Below are positions 11,137-22,225 of a stretch of DNA of 45,245 nt, piece after piece. A program made the position numbers and the translations under genes. Location of the stretch: NCBI GenBank assembly GCA_019828545.1, contig JACVRA010000438.1, forward strand, positions 1 through 45,245, written 5' to 3'. The stretch is from Paracamarosporium sp. OC-R06-R3. Taxonomy: Eukaryota > Ascomycota > Dothideomycetes > Pleosporales > Didymosphaeriaceae. Position 1 is the first letter of the stretch; every line of letters starts with the position of its first letter. The notes under the pieces were generated by a model. That model ran no database searches. It was not told the DNA's origin and saw only the letters and a program-made list of their open reading frames with translations.

Positions 11137-11369
11137 GAGGCATAAACAGATCGCAATGAATATTAGTATCCTGCCAATAATCTGGCTATTTTAAAGGATG
11201 GATCTTCTATTTCAAGGGTGCCACGGCGGTGTTTCACTTGTGACGCAGGTGAATTTATTATAAATGTAAGGCTGAGTAAAAGGAAGACGTAGATTCGTCT
11301 ACTACATACGTGTGTATTAGTAACAGAGTGAAAGTACGCAAACGCTATCCCGGCTAACCCTCACCAAGA

Positions 11370-12206
11370 ATGCCAATGGCTCGTATTATACGGTCACATT
11401 GGCCAGCTTCAAATGGCGGTCAAGTTCTCATTACCACTCAGAATCGTTCTTTTCTATTCGAACCGGCTGATGCCGGACTGGATATTGAAACGTGGGACAC
11501 TGAGACCGAATCACGCTTCCTTATACATCTTCTATCTATAGACATCAGCACACAGTTGAGAAATGACAAGGCAAGTTCGGCACAAGAGTTATCTGAGAGG
11601 TTTAGCGGAAACTCTTGCTATATCCAACATGGCTGACCTTATTTACCGCCGTGCTTGGTCCATTACTGGGTCCATGAACATATATAGCCAGCATCCAGGC
11701 GTGATGCATAGAACTCCAGGTAAAAGTTCCATCAACGCCCTCTGGAATCTCTTGTTCAAATTGTTCCATCTAGATAGTTATCCGATGCTGGGAGTTCTTT
11801 GTTTTCTGGGCCCAGATAGTATTCCGCAATCAGTTTTTGAACCTAAATACGCGGAAAGTTTTCCGGAAAGGCTTTGTTTCTGCTACAACTACCCGCGGTT
11901 ATTGTTCGATTCAGAGAGGCCAATTTAACGTAGCTTCCGAGAAAAGCTGCATTGCCTCGCATAACTCAGCAAAATCGGTTTGCGAAGAGGGTTTGCGTCG
12001 GGAGAACCATCAGCCTTGTACCACTTCTTCCAAGGCTGACTGAGTGTAGTCGTGGGGTAATCCATAGTTCCCTTTCGATCATGCCTTTACACAATGGTGG
12101 GTTTAGATTTCATGTTATTCGGGGATCAATGGTTTGCCTCAACCTTGAGGAACTGCAGGAAGAACAAGGACCGTTAGTCTTGCATCTGATCGATTGTTTA
12201 GACTGA
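11370..12206 (+). pseudogene. Degenerate NLR-like (NB-ARC/TPR type) gene fragment
   Basis: The reading frame at 11370-11636 (QVLITTQNRSFLFEPADAGL, then ETESRFLIHLLS) runs into the frame at 11563-11928 (LAISNMADLIYRRAWS, INALWNLLFKLF, LGVLCFLGPDSIPQS). This order resembles, from memory, the second half of the nucleotide-binding domain of fungal NB-ARC/TPR proteins. The two halves are in different frames, with the shift near 11610, and stop codons follow. No P-loop or start region is visible upstream, and no TPR array downstream, so this is a truncated relic. Such STAND proteins take part in fungal non-self recognition and are often found decayed. Weak similarity may continue to 12206. Confidence 0.6.
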
Positions 12207-12576
12207 CCCAGACGCTAATTCTTCCGCTCTGAGCTTCTCAGAATTGGGAGCAGGGTCGGTGGGTGCCGATACTAGGTGGATCGGAGCCAGGACTTGATAG
12301 CCATCTTGACGAGTTCTGTGAGCTGGCAGTGTGAGTGATGGTAAGCATTTATATCAACCACCGTCGCTGCTCGAAGGCCTGCACAGGCCCTGCACATTCT
12401 TGGCATAAACGACATGATTTCACCTCTTACCTCACCGCCGTTGATAGCGGGAATCCTTGGCGCTGTTTACTCTGTCTCGCAACTGCCTTTTTGGTGGCCC
12501 TCGACGCTCCTTCCGTCAACCACTTCAAAAACACACGGCAGGAACAATCACACACAGCTATCACAACCCACCCAAC
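12207..12576. other. Intergenic region
   Basis: 370 bp between the NLR relic and the RS/CCCH gene. I see no gene. The last 150 bp are rich in C/A, with CACA and CAACC runs just before the start codon, as in many fungal leaders. Confidence 0.3.
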
Positions 12577-13580
12577 ATGCCTTCGCCGGATGACCTCTAC
12601 ATGGGAGCGCAAGATCATGCTGGGCTATACGGGCCTTGCAACCCACCGCCGCCCCCATCCGAGCCGCCACCTGCGTCGCAGCAGTTGCATGCGGGTAAGC
12701 AATGGAAAGGGAGTGAATGTGAAAGCATAGTCATAACAAGCCCGTAGATGCCTCACCTCATTACGACGCTCAGTATCGTGGTCAGCAGCAATCGTTCTTG
12801 CCCAATTACCACGGCAACAGGCCAGAACATCATCGGTACCGCGAGCGTTCTCTCCAGAAGAGCAGGAGCCCAATGACCCCACGACAAGCTCCCGAGACGC
12901 CATCATATAAGAGTGAAGAATCGCAAGTGGCCTACCGATCGCGATCCGTTCGGCATGGTGCTGGAGGACGTTATCGTCCCCATGGCAGCAGGCAAGCATC
13001 AAGCACGCGTTACCGCTCACGATCGCCTCTCCGAGACGGTCGTCACTACCAGCACAACGAAGAGCGCGAAGGACATGAAGAGAAAGAGTACAGGAGGACA
13101 CGCGCTGAGTATACATCCCGCCACAGGCAGCGCTCCGTCACACCCGTCCCGGTGCGTGAGCGGCGTATCCGCGGCACTGACATACCAACGACGGCATATC
13201 CGCTACGCGAATATACCAACTATATCTTCAGCAATCACTCTGCTAAGCGTCGCAACACGGCTCGCAACCGTCGCATGCCTACTTTTCGCAACGGCGACGG
13301 CAAGGTAAATCCGTCGGCCTATGGTTCAGTGCTTCGATATGACTTCGGCTTGTGCTACTGCACCTTCAAGACCATGTACACGTGCGAGATGGGAGTTGAG
13401 TGCCCCTGGAGACATCACCCACTGTCATCGCTGGAGAAGGAGTGGATCATGGAGGTTGCTCGTGACAAGGGCAGACGCTTCATTAAGGAGGTGGAGAAAT
13501 GTTGGGATTCTCCGGATGTACCTGTTCCTGGACACAACATGATACAGGTAATGCAGCAGGGGTGGAATGAACGGATGTAG
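12577..13580 (+). CDS. RS-rich protein with a C-terminal CCCH zinc finger
   Basis: Two exons, 12577-12694 and 12748-13580 (53-nt intron), encode 316 aa. The N-terminus is proline-rich (NPPPPPSEPPPASQQ). Residues ~60-180 are rich in Arg-Ser and Ser-Arg dipeptides with many His, Tyr and Glu residues (STRYRSRSPLRDGRHYQHNE). A single finger C244-x7-C252-x5-C258-x3-H262 follows, which is exactly the CCCH spacing of RNA-binding fingers such as those of U2AF35 and TTP, although aromatic residues around it differ. RS domains plus CCCH fingers are typical of splicing and mRNA-processing factors, so RNA binding in the nucleus is a reasonable inference. I do not recognise a named orthologue. The ORF beginning in exon 2 has no ATG near its start, which supports the small first exon. 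Confidence 0.8.
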
Positions 13581-13900
13581 ACAACTGGCTTCATCCTCGA
13601 ATCAACAAGACGAACTGAAATGACCAACATCAGGGTATCCCACACTGAACTGGCAGTTCATGAACATCTCTGGGTGATGTCCCATAGCGTTGCTTGCGTA
13701 CTTTGCACGATGTGGAGGAAACTGTCTCTCAATTTTACTGACGATGTTTTGCATTGTCTAACATGGACGTTCATATAAACTTCATGTTTGCAAGCCTCTT
13801 GAATTAGGTTCCACAATCATATTGCATCTGTTTTGCTCTCCTCATTTGATCGTAATTCTGCGTTTCGTGCTCCCGATATGACGTCTTTCCTAGCCATCTC
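13581..13900. other. Convergent intergenic region
   Basis: 320 bp between the convergent stops of the CCCH gene (+) and the sugar transporter (-). No gene is seen; presumably shared 3' untranslated sequence. Confidence 0.35.
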
Positions 13901-15830
13901 TTACTCTCTATGCTCAACCCCTTCCTTTTCTTCCCCATTCACCGCCCCCAAACTCGCCCTCCTCGCCTCCGCCGCCACGACACTGCTCCTTCTCCTCTCA
14001 GCATACAACTGCGCCTCCTCCGTCTCCTCGTAACTAATTAGGAGATTACCATTTTTATCATATCTATGGGGCATGTGCTTCGCAATCTTGACGACATCGA
14101 ATGGGTTTGTAGTCTTGTGGAATATTTCATCCATTTCTTCAAGAGAACGGTAAGCGGTCTCGGGGAAGAAAAAATAGACGCACGGAACCATAAAGGCATT
14201 GATTACGGCGAAGATGATATATGTTTGATATCCAATGTTTGCGAAAGCGGGGGGTGTGACCATGACGACCATGAAGTTAAATATCCAGTTTGCAGTTGTG
14301 GAAATTGCGTTTGCCGGGGCGCGGATGTTCAAGGGGGTGATTTCGGCCGGGTAGAGCCAGGTCATGCCGAGCCAGCCGATGGCGAAGAAAGAATTGAAAA
14401 CGAAGAGGAAGACAGCCTGCGAGAAGTATTAGTGGTAATGCGATAGGTAGGAAGAGAGATGCGTACGGCAGCAATGCCCATGCTGTCATTTACTTTGCTG
14501 GTGGTACCGGCTAGCACACACATGCTGGCGGACATGCCTGCTGCACCAAAAATCATAAGCGTTCGTCTACCGAATTTTTCGATAGTGAAAATGGCGATCC
14601 AAGACGCCATCCAATACTCGGTACCATTGCACGCTGCCAATAACCGACTCAGGAAGGGTGAAAGGCCTATGTTTTGTTCAAAGATCGTCGCGGCGTAATA
14701 TGTGATAATATTGATTCCGGAGATCTTTATATTGTTAGCGAGGAATCGAAGGAACTTTAGAAAATACACACCTGCTGGAACATCTGGTTGACATAAGCCA
14801 AAGCTGTACGATGAAAATTCCGATTTCTGTTCATTTTGAAGCAATCTCTGAATCCACCCTTCTGCATTTCGAACACAGTGTCCTTGACGGCCTGAAATTC
14901 GCTCTGAATCTTCTTGTCATCCGGTGGTAGGTCGCTGAGTGCACAAAGGACCTGCAAAGCATCTTCTTCTCGATTTTTAAGAACAAGCCACCGAGGCGAC
15001 TCAGGTAGACCGGGAATGAGTGCCAAGATGAATAAAGCGAGGACAATCTGGAAGGCTATAGGAAACCGCCAGGAGACAGTACTCGGCTCTAAGAAGGAGA
15101 AACCAAGATCGATCCAGTAGCTGAGCATAACTCCAAACACGATCAACGAACCCTGTGAATAGTTCAGTGGCTAGTAGTAGACAAAACCAAGTTCGTTGCG
15201 TACCTCAATCATGACCATTTGTCCTCGGCGATGGGATTTACTGGTTTCAGCTTGCCATGTTGGTACCCTATCACTTTGTCAGCTTCATATTGAAATAGGA
15301 GTATAATAGACGAACGTTGATGTGTTCATGCCGTTACCAAACCCTGTGATCCAGCGCCCTACAATGAGCTGTGGTAGGCCAAAGGAAGAAGTTTGTAATA
15401 CAGCGCCGATGACCATGATTGAGCTGCCGACGAAGATGGTGCGCTTGCGTCCTAACAGATTGCCAAGCCATATGGTGGCAACGGCGCCAAAGAAGCACCC
15501 AAGCGTGTACGCGCCAACGGTAATGCCTTGTATGGTGGAGGTATAGCTCTGGGTGGCCCCTGCGGGTGGATTGGCAGTATCGATTTCTGGAACTAGATGA
15601 AACTGTCAGTAAGTCTGCTTTGCGTGTCCATTCTGTGACTCACAGTGCCTGAGAAAAGAACCCAGCGTGAGCAGCCCACCCATTACACCTTGATCTGCGG
15701 CATGTTAGCATCCCGATTCAGAAGCATCATTCGTAAACTCACCATAGCCAAAGAGAGCAAAATCAGTGCCTGCGATAACCGCAATAGCAATGTTGAGCTT
15801 AGTGCCTGTGAGCCCGTAGAATTTCTTCAT
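13901..15830 (-). CDS. MFS sugar transporter
   Basis: Twelve-helix sugar:H+ symporter of the major facilitator superfamily (fungal hexose/lactose-permease group) in the plasma membrane. Seven exons (15830-15743, 15694-15644, 15592-15316, 15267-15204, 15152-14772, 14724-14467, 14416-13901) join in phase to 544 aa. Signatures: DQGVMGGLLTL after helix 1; GRWITGFGNGMNTSTVPTWQ and ETSKSHRRGQ in the first half; PGLPESPRWL (the PESPR loop motif); NQMFQQISGINIITYYAATI in helix 7; EKFGRRTL between helices 8 and 9; WLYPAEITPLNIRA and FFFPETAYRSLEEMDEIF at the end. The tail beyond ~500 is charged and cytosolic. Substrate specificity cannot be assigned. Confidence 0.93.
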
Positions 15831-16363
15831 CTTGTGTGTTCCTCGGCGGGAGAGATGACAGGTTTGAGACGAGTCCAAAGCGACCCAGGAAAAGCGCGGT
15901 GCTGATGGCTTGACAGAGAAGTGGGCCTTATATCAAGTCCTATGGTGGCCATCAAGAATAAGCTAACTGGAGCGCGGACGACGACGATCGACAACTTGGC
16001 TGTTGTGCTGGGATGTCAAGCGATGACGTTGAGCCGTGGATGGTTGAGCCGCCATGCGGGGTGCAGTAACTCCCGCCAGATGCTGGCTCCTCATTCGGCG
16101 AAGACTGTCGCGCATGGAGATGCTGATGCCGGATTCCCTGATTGGGACATCCGGGCGGCGTGTGGCCATCGGATAGCCGTCAATCAACACAGACGACGGA
16201 GCGGTGCGTGCTGCATGCAAACGCCTCCGAAAAGGCGCCGCATGACGCATCACGGTCTACGATGCCGATGGAGACGGAGACGCGAGTGCCGAGGCGCTGC
16301 ACTCTCGTCGTTCCAAGCGCTCAGGCATGGGAAATGCTTATACAGATGCCTGTACTTGTTCCA
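15831..16363. promoter_or_regulatory. Upstream region of the sugar transporter
   Basis: 533 bp between the transporter start and the 3' end of the next minus-strand gene. No gene is seen. A GCGGGG at 16056-16061 fits the SYGGRG consensus of the carbon-catabolite repressor CreA/Mig1; one such match is expected by chance, so this is only a hint. Confidence 0.25.
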
Positions 16364-18495
16364 TCAGCTGGGAGGGAACAGCGTGTTAGAGTTGTAACGC
16401 ATTGATGAGTGAGATACAAGATCGGCGGTAGATGGACGCAAACTCGCTTTGTAGCGATTTCCGGATCTGTATTCGTCCGTAAAATCGATTCGTTCCGTTA
16501 GATAGGGCGGTTGTAGACTGGTGCTGAAGCATCCTACATCGGATGGGCGTAGGCAATCGGATGCCCCAGCCATGCTGGGTAGACAGACGTTATCTGGCGT
16601 TGAAGCCGACATTGGCCATCCGTCGTGGTAGCACGTCAATTGCTGCATGCCATAGTACGGGTTGTAGAAGTTAGGTTCATGGTTCATGTTTAGGAGCGCA
16701 GGATTGTATGTATCTGCATAGTCTCTGGTCAAGGTGGCCGTCAGGGAAGGCTCTGCGAAGGGCAAACTGTGAAGTACAAGGTTCGGAAGAGATTGGTTCT
16801 GTACCGTATCGGCCACAGTATCGACAAACTCGTTTACGTCGAAATACTCTGGTTGCCCTGGGTGGCACGTCGTAGAGGTTGCTTCTGTAAAGTCGTTGGT
16901 AGCGGTATCTAACGCTGACGTCCGTCGACGAGAGGCGGGCGGTTCTTGTATCCTACTACAAAAACTTGATTTCCTCTTGGAAGACGGGTGACAACGAGCA
17001 GCGTTTGCTTCCTCGATTGCTTCCTTGCCAATGAGCTTTTTGAGAATCTGCAATTCCACTTCTTGTTGGCTCTTGAGATGGTATGCGAGTGCTAAGGCCT
17101 TGTGACGTATTGGGAGAGATTGCGAGAAAGTTATTTCCAACTGATGCCGATATGTATCCTGGAGATCAGGGTCTTTACTGCGGCTTTCGTCATTATCTTC
17201 CAACTCTGTCTAGGTCAGCAAGTGCAAGACTTGACAAAACACATCAGACTTACTGTATGATGGAATATGCCCCGCGTTCCCGAATAAAGTAGTGTACCAT
17301 TTCTGCCACATAATCACACAATCCGCATCATATGTTGCCGCCCTAGGCCCACGAGGCTGCTCATCTATCTCTCGAGATAATCTATGTCCGACGCCTTCCG
17401 CTGGGTAGGAGCGTGCCACAAAATTGCACATGGGTCCGCGTCCATGTGCTTGTAGGGACTCTTCGTCTGGAAAGACTTCTAAACACGTTTCGCATTCGTG
17501 AAGCACATGCGGTCCGTCTGATCTAGTTAGATGGTACCTACCTTTGTAAGCATGACTGACTTGTACGCAAGCTCAAACACTTACCTGAGACGAGACATGG
17601 TATAGGACTGGCTGCAACTTTGGCTGTTCTTCCATCTGTGAGGGTTGTTCTTGAAAAAAGGACATGCAAAAATACGATTCTGTACTCGACCAGCATCCCG
17701 AGGCTTTTTTGTGGTCGGATACATGTCAAGAGTATCATCCTCGCTAGTTAGCTCTGAAGCATGCTTAACTGGTGAGATAATCAATCGTTCTGCCTTAATT
17801 CCCTCTTCTGGAACCGGACATGCCGAGTTGTACTGTTTTGGTCTTCGTAACAGGACTTGTTCTTCACTCGAAACAGCATCCGCACTTCCAACAGTGGCAG
17901 AAGGCTGGATAGTGGAAGCAACGATGACTGGTGGTAACGCATTCTCTTCGGGCGTAAGGGAATATGTTTCTTTGGGGTCTTTGATACCCACATTAGCTGC
18001 CAATGCATTCTCGCTGTCCGGGGCAGGACCATAATTCGACCCGCTAGACTGCTCATAAAGATCACATGGCGGTTCAGATACGGTCGTTGCTTCAGAGATT
18101 CGGGCGGCAGATCTAGAGGCAACGGAGCCCTTTGAGAGATTCTTCGTTCCTGGCAGGGGCACGGGCGTCGGTGGTTGAGCAGTTTGGGAAAAGGCTGGTT
18201 GGCCACAAAAGTTGTGGTTGTTGCAGTTTGTGCAAGCGCCATAATCCTTGAAATCAAATGGTCCGTAGTCTTGAACGTGGAATTGTGAGTCAGGAAAAAA
18301 GTGCTTCGGCGACCGAATCGGGATACGTACCACATCCGCAACAATACCACCAATAACCACCCTCATGTTTCTCGACCAAACAAGGCATAAGGCAGAGGGA
18401 GCAAGCCTCTTAGGATGACTCGGTAATACACGGTAGTTCTGGAAGACAGGCTGAACAATCTCGGACGTTACCATGATGATGAGGCTCTGTGACAT
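16364..18495 (-). CDS. Putative zinc-finger regulator with atypical Cys/His region
   Basis: Exons 18495-17585, 17537-17254 and 17205-16364 join in phase to 678 aa. The start is uncertain: ATGs at 18495 and 18366 are both possible, and an intron may lie near 18320. In the centre, IFACPFFKNNPHRW and a Cys-rich stretch lead across the first intron into SRLRYHLTRSDGPHVLHEC, ETCLEVFPDEESLQAHGRG and PMCN. This is the pattern ACPF - RLKxHL - CxxCxxxFxxxxxLxxH - C that I recall from many fungal C2H2-like proteins of unknown function. The N-terminal half is Pro/Ser/Thr-rich; KKLIGKEAIEE near residue 450 could be part of a short helix. The C-terminal 250 residues look disordered. A nuclear DNA-binding or NLR-associated role is possible; the function is unknown. 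Confidence 0.6.
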
Positions 18496-19116
18496 TTCTA
18501 TGAAAGGCCACAGAGTACAGGTCCCTTCGCGTAGTTGTTCCCAAAATCAAGCAAATGTGAGTGTAATTGCGGAGGTAGCCTGGGGTGTCGTTTTTGACGT
18601 TGGTTGATTGGATCATAAACCGGTGAGCAATGTAATCCGCAGGGAGAAGGCAACGAGGCGCCCAATCACAGCCGCCACCACCCAACTATCGCGCTCTTGC
18701 AGCGTCCAGTCGAGCATGTAGGTAAGCTGCCTTGTTGCCTAAAGAGCGTGTACGTGGTATAACCAAGGCCAAAAACCTCCACGAGAAAGGCTGACGCTGT
18801 GTAAAATCCTACTCAGCTTTACGACGCGCGGCGCTGCATGAACTGTCTTCTTTTGTGGTCGTTTGTCGATGCTATGTCAACAACAGCTAAAGATAATGAC
18901 ACACAGCTGCTATTGGGGGAAAGCACAGACGTGAAACGAGTGACTAGTCGAAAGATGGATCGTGACTGCAATCTTGGCAAGATAAAAAAGACCAAAACTA
19001 CTCCATGTACTATGAAAGTCGCTCTATACATTTTGGACGTCTCAAAGCACCCTGGTGCCTCAGAAACGGTGTTTGCAAAGCGCATGTATGGAAGATAGGA
19101 ACGGAGCCTACTGGCT
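18496..19116. other. Intergenic region
   Basis: 621 bp upstream of the zinc-finger gene and downstream of oxalate decarboxylase. No supportable gene: the reading frames at 18819-19190 (-) and 18838-19098 (+) overlap each other and have no family resemblance. Confidence 0.35.
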
Positions 19117-20551
19117 TCACAGCTCCTCCTTATCCTGCTCGTCACCCCAGCTCTCCGTATCCGTGTCCTTGATCGGATCCTCCTCGGCATTCTTGATGGC
19201 CTTCAAAAACTTGTCACCGGACTTTTTGTCCGTTGCGAAGAGATGATCCACAACCATCTTCTTGGGTGTCTCGCCCAACCACTGGAAGAGCGAAAAGTCC
19301 TGAAACTTGTCGGCGCGGAAAATCTCAAGTACTTCAAGAGGTTCATCATCGCTCAAATTCTCGATGAAGTGGCCCATGTTCTTGGGCACGATGCCAACGT
19401 CCCCAGCCTGGTAGTCGAAAGTCCTCGCATTCCCTTCGCCAGCGAAGATGGTGACACGAGCGCGGCCCTTTATGAAGAAGCTCCACTCGTCCGCGTTAGG
19501 GTGCCAGTGCATCTCCCGGATCGCGCCCGGCTCGATATCAAGGTGTGCTGCAGCAACGGTTTTGGACAGAGGGAAGTTTGTGGAGTCGGTGATGCGGACC
19601 TTTCCCCCGGTGGTGTTGAGCGGTTCTTGGGCGAGCATCTTGTGAGTAAACTGCAGCTTTGACTTCTTGTAGCCAGGGCCACTGGGAATCTCTTCGTCGA
19701 TGGAATCAACTTGGCGGCCCTGGAAGATGTACTTCTCCTTTTGCGGGATGGCGTTGAAGACTTCGGGATGCACGCGGAAGTTTTCAGCGAGGACGCTCTT
19801 TGGGGTGCGGGCGACCCAGTCGGTCAACAGGAACGTCGACTCCTCGTTGAAGTTGCCGTCGTCGAAGATGAGCAGGAACTCGGTGCCGTTGGGGCTGAGG
19901 CCTTGCAGCGAGTGCGGGTGGCCCGAGGGGAAGTACCACAGATCGCCCTTCTCCAGATCGTCGACGAAGCTGCCGCCTTCTGTGTCGAGGGCGGTGATGC
20001 GGACGTTGCCCTCGAGGACATAGGCCCACTCGGCCTCTTTGTGCCAGTGCAGCTCGCGGATGACGCCCTCGTCAAGGCGCATGTTGACGCCGGCGAGCTC
20101 GACGCTGGTGGGGAGCTCGCGGATGGTGGTCTGGCGGGTCCAGCCGCCTTCTTCGATGCGGACATGCGAGTCTGCAAACGACCACCGCATGTTCTTCATG
20201 CTGCCATGGTCGGTGCTGGGCGGCCGGACCAGGTCCGGGTTCTGGCGCTGGCGCTCAGTGTTCTGGGGGCCCAGCACGGTTGCTCCGTCGCCGTTTCTCT
20301 GGGGGCTCGTCAGCGAGGGGCCACGGTGCGCGGCGAACGACACTCACCCATGGCAGGGGATCGAGCCCGTCTCCAGCGGCGTCGACCTTCCTGTCGTACG
20401 GATCGCGGTAGGTGGGCGTGTAGGGCGACTTTGCCCTGAAGACTCGCGGTGCACCGCTTCCGGCTAGCGGCTGCTGCTCGACGGGCGCTGCCCAGGCAAG
20501 GCTGCAGACGCCCAGCAGCCCAAGATACGGCGAGAGATGCGAGAGATGCAT
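19117..20551 (-). CDS. Secreted bicupin oxalate decarboxylase
   Basis: Manganese enzyme converting oxalate to formate and CO2, acting outside the cell. Exons 20551-20348 and 20298-19117 (50-nt intron) give 461 aa. Residues 1-21 (LGLLGVCSLAWAAP) are a signal peptide. The splice joins LPW to RNGDGATVLGPQN, a conserved stretch of the family. Cupin 1 has the metal-binding ELHWHKEAEWAYVLEG and SGHPHSLQG; cupin 2 has EMHWHPNADEWSFFIKG and NMGHFIENLS. The lid-loop region reads FNEESTFLLTDW. Both cupins keep the HxH, Glu and distal His, so both metal sites look intact. A TATAAAG lies on the minus strand at 20642-20636, about 90 bp upstream of the start. It likely detoxifies secreted oxalate or raises pH during growth on plant tissue or wood. 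Confidence 0.93.
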
Positions 20552-20901
20552 GGCGGCTCTTCTCTTCTCTTGTCTTGTCTTGTCTTCGCTGCTCAGCTCA
20601 GCTCTGCTCTGCAAACCGACGGCGCTCCCGCCCTGCTTTATATCGCCCGCCGCCCCGCCCGCGTCCCTGACGACACACCCGCGCGCTCCCTCACGTCTGC
20701 TCTAGACACTGGCCATGGCGCTACCGGGCAGAGACTCTGGCGCCGACGCCGAGGTAGTCTCCATCTGCCCCATGGCACGTTAAAGGCACGGCGCTCCCCT
20801 TGGTGCTACTCGTCGCGACGTCACGTCTCGGACCTACTTCTGGCTCCGCGCGCTCCCTGCAAAAGGCAATTTCACAACATCACGGAACACTGCAAGCCAC
20901 C
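20552..20901. promoter_or_regulatory. Divergent promoter of oxalate decarboxylase and DUF1275 gene
   Basis: 350 bp between the two start codons. A TATAAAG on the minus strand (20642-20636) serves the decarboxylase. CT-rich runs with TCTTGTCTTG repeats at 20565-20590 lie in its leader. The plus-strand start at 20902 has a textbook GCCACCATGG context. Confidence 0.5.
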
Positions 20902-21746
20902 ATGGATCGCAATGCCCTCGCCGACGAGGAAACCCCGCTGCTGGCGACGTCTGCTCCCGCAAAGCGTGCCGGCCCGGCCAGGCTCAAGAGGCACTTTGGC
21001 GCAAACGTGAGCAAGAGCTGGGCGGATCTGGTCCTGCTCTTCTGCTATGTCATCACGGGCCTGCTGGACAGCTCCGCCGTCTTCATCTGGGGCTCCTTTG
21101 TGAGCATGCAGACGGGTGCGCGCCAATTCGCTCCTCTGCTCGACCTGCCACTGACGAGACGACAGGCAACACAGTCTATCTCGGGCTCGGGCTCGTCGCC
21201 CCTTCTGAAGGCATCCGCTGGGTCAAGGCCCTCACCTCCATCGCCTCCTTCTGCATTGGCTCCTTCTTCTTCGCACGCTTCCACCGTCTCCTCTCGCCCC
21301 GCAAACGCTGGGTCCTGGTCGCCTCGTACACTCTCCAATTCCTGCTCATCGTCGTTGCTGCTCTCATCGTTACCTACGGCCATGATGAATCCGATGACAA
21401 GGAGCGTCTGCACTGGCAGGTCCTCGTGCCCCTCGCTGCCGTTGCATTCCAATCGAGTGGTCAAGCCGTCACGTCGAGAGTGCTGCAGTATGGCGGGTTG
21501 ACGAGCGTCGTACTCACAAGCAACTACTGCGACCTCTTCTCTGATCCAAATCTGATCACATTGAACAATGTCGAGAGGAACAGGAGGGTAGCTGCACCCG
21601 TTCTGCTGCTCATTGGCGCAATGATCGGCGGCTTGTGGGCGCACAGCTCCATTGGACTTGCGGGTGCCCTGTGGACGGCTGCTGCATTGAAGGCGGTCGC
21701 TGTGCTGGCTTGGATCGTTTGGAGCGCTGACCCCGAGGAAACTTGA
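20902..21746 (+). CDS. DUF1275 (YoaK-type) membrane protein
   Basis: Small integral membrane protein of the DUF1275/YoaK family, whose function is unknown. Exons 20902-21115 and 21166-21746 (50-nt intron) give 264 aa. The splice restores the conserved SMQTGNTVYLGLGLV motif after helix 1 (VLLFCYVITGLLDSSAVFI); further helices are SIASFCIGSFFFARF, WVLVASYTLQFLLIVVAALI, and the C-terminal GLWAHSSIGLAGALW and AVAVLAWIVW. LVPLAAVAFQSSGQAV followed by TSVVLTS matches the second conserved block of the family. It shares a promoter region with the secreted oxalate decarboxylase, but no functional link is evident. Confidence 0.88.
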
Positions 21747-22225
21747 TACCGGGCCAAAGCTGTATTATCAGCGCTACATTATTTGTATAGCTGGTCGAGT
21801 CTTTCGTCGTGTATCTCGACGCAAGACCACATGCGGGAACTGGTGTACGGGGAATTGACTGGGGCGGAGGGCGGGGGCTTACGTTCATGTCGATTGGTAA
21901 TTGGAGCTAGGATCACCCGGGGGGGTTATGTTTACGTCGATTGGTGGCTGGAGTTAGGATCAACCACCCGTCGTCATGTTGTCGCCAAGTAAAAGGAAAG
22001 TGAAAGAGAGCGGGCAAGGGCAAGTATATCTCAGCGCTGCACTGCAAGCCTCTATAGAAAAGTGTGGGAGCGAAGCGAGTCAGGTAGGTACCATGTACAT
22101 GCTAGATGAAAAATACACATTCGCCCACATACATCTCAATGAGATCAAAACATCAAGAATTCGAACGCATATTGCCTACTCCAGGGTAACACAAGGTACT
22201 TGAGTTGTGCATTGGCAGTAGAGCT
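21747..22225. other. Intergenic region with a short tandem repeat
   Basis: 479 bp between the convergent stops of the DUF1275 and arrestin-like genes. It contains the imperfect 40-bp direct repeat at 21879-21965. No gene is seen. Confidence 0.35.
21879..21965. repeat. Imperfect 40-bp direct repeat, two copies
   Basis: Copies at 21879-21918 and 21926-21965 share GTCGATTGGT, TGGAG and TAGGATCA. Most differences are C/T transitions. The G-rich spacer (GGGGGG) lies between them. Confidence 0.65.

Noticed and set aside
12625..13116. 163-codon minus-strand frame
   Set aside because: Antisense to the RS/CCCH gene.
19711..20439. 242-codon plus-strand frame opposite oxalate decarboxylase
   Set aside because: It is the antisense shadow of a GC-rich coding exon; the minus strand has clear cupin motifs.
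20800..21501. 233-codon plus-strand frame in the DUF1275 gene
   Set aside because: It reads through the 50-nt intron into the wrong frame; splicing at 21115/21166 restores QTGNTVYLGLG and the other family motifs.
21045..21644. 199-codon minus-strand frame
   Set aside because: Antisense to the DUF1275 exon, low-complexity acidic sequence, no family resemblance.
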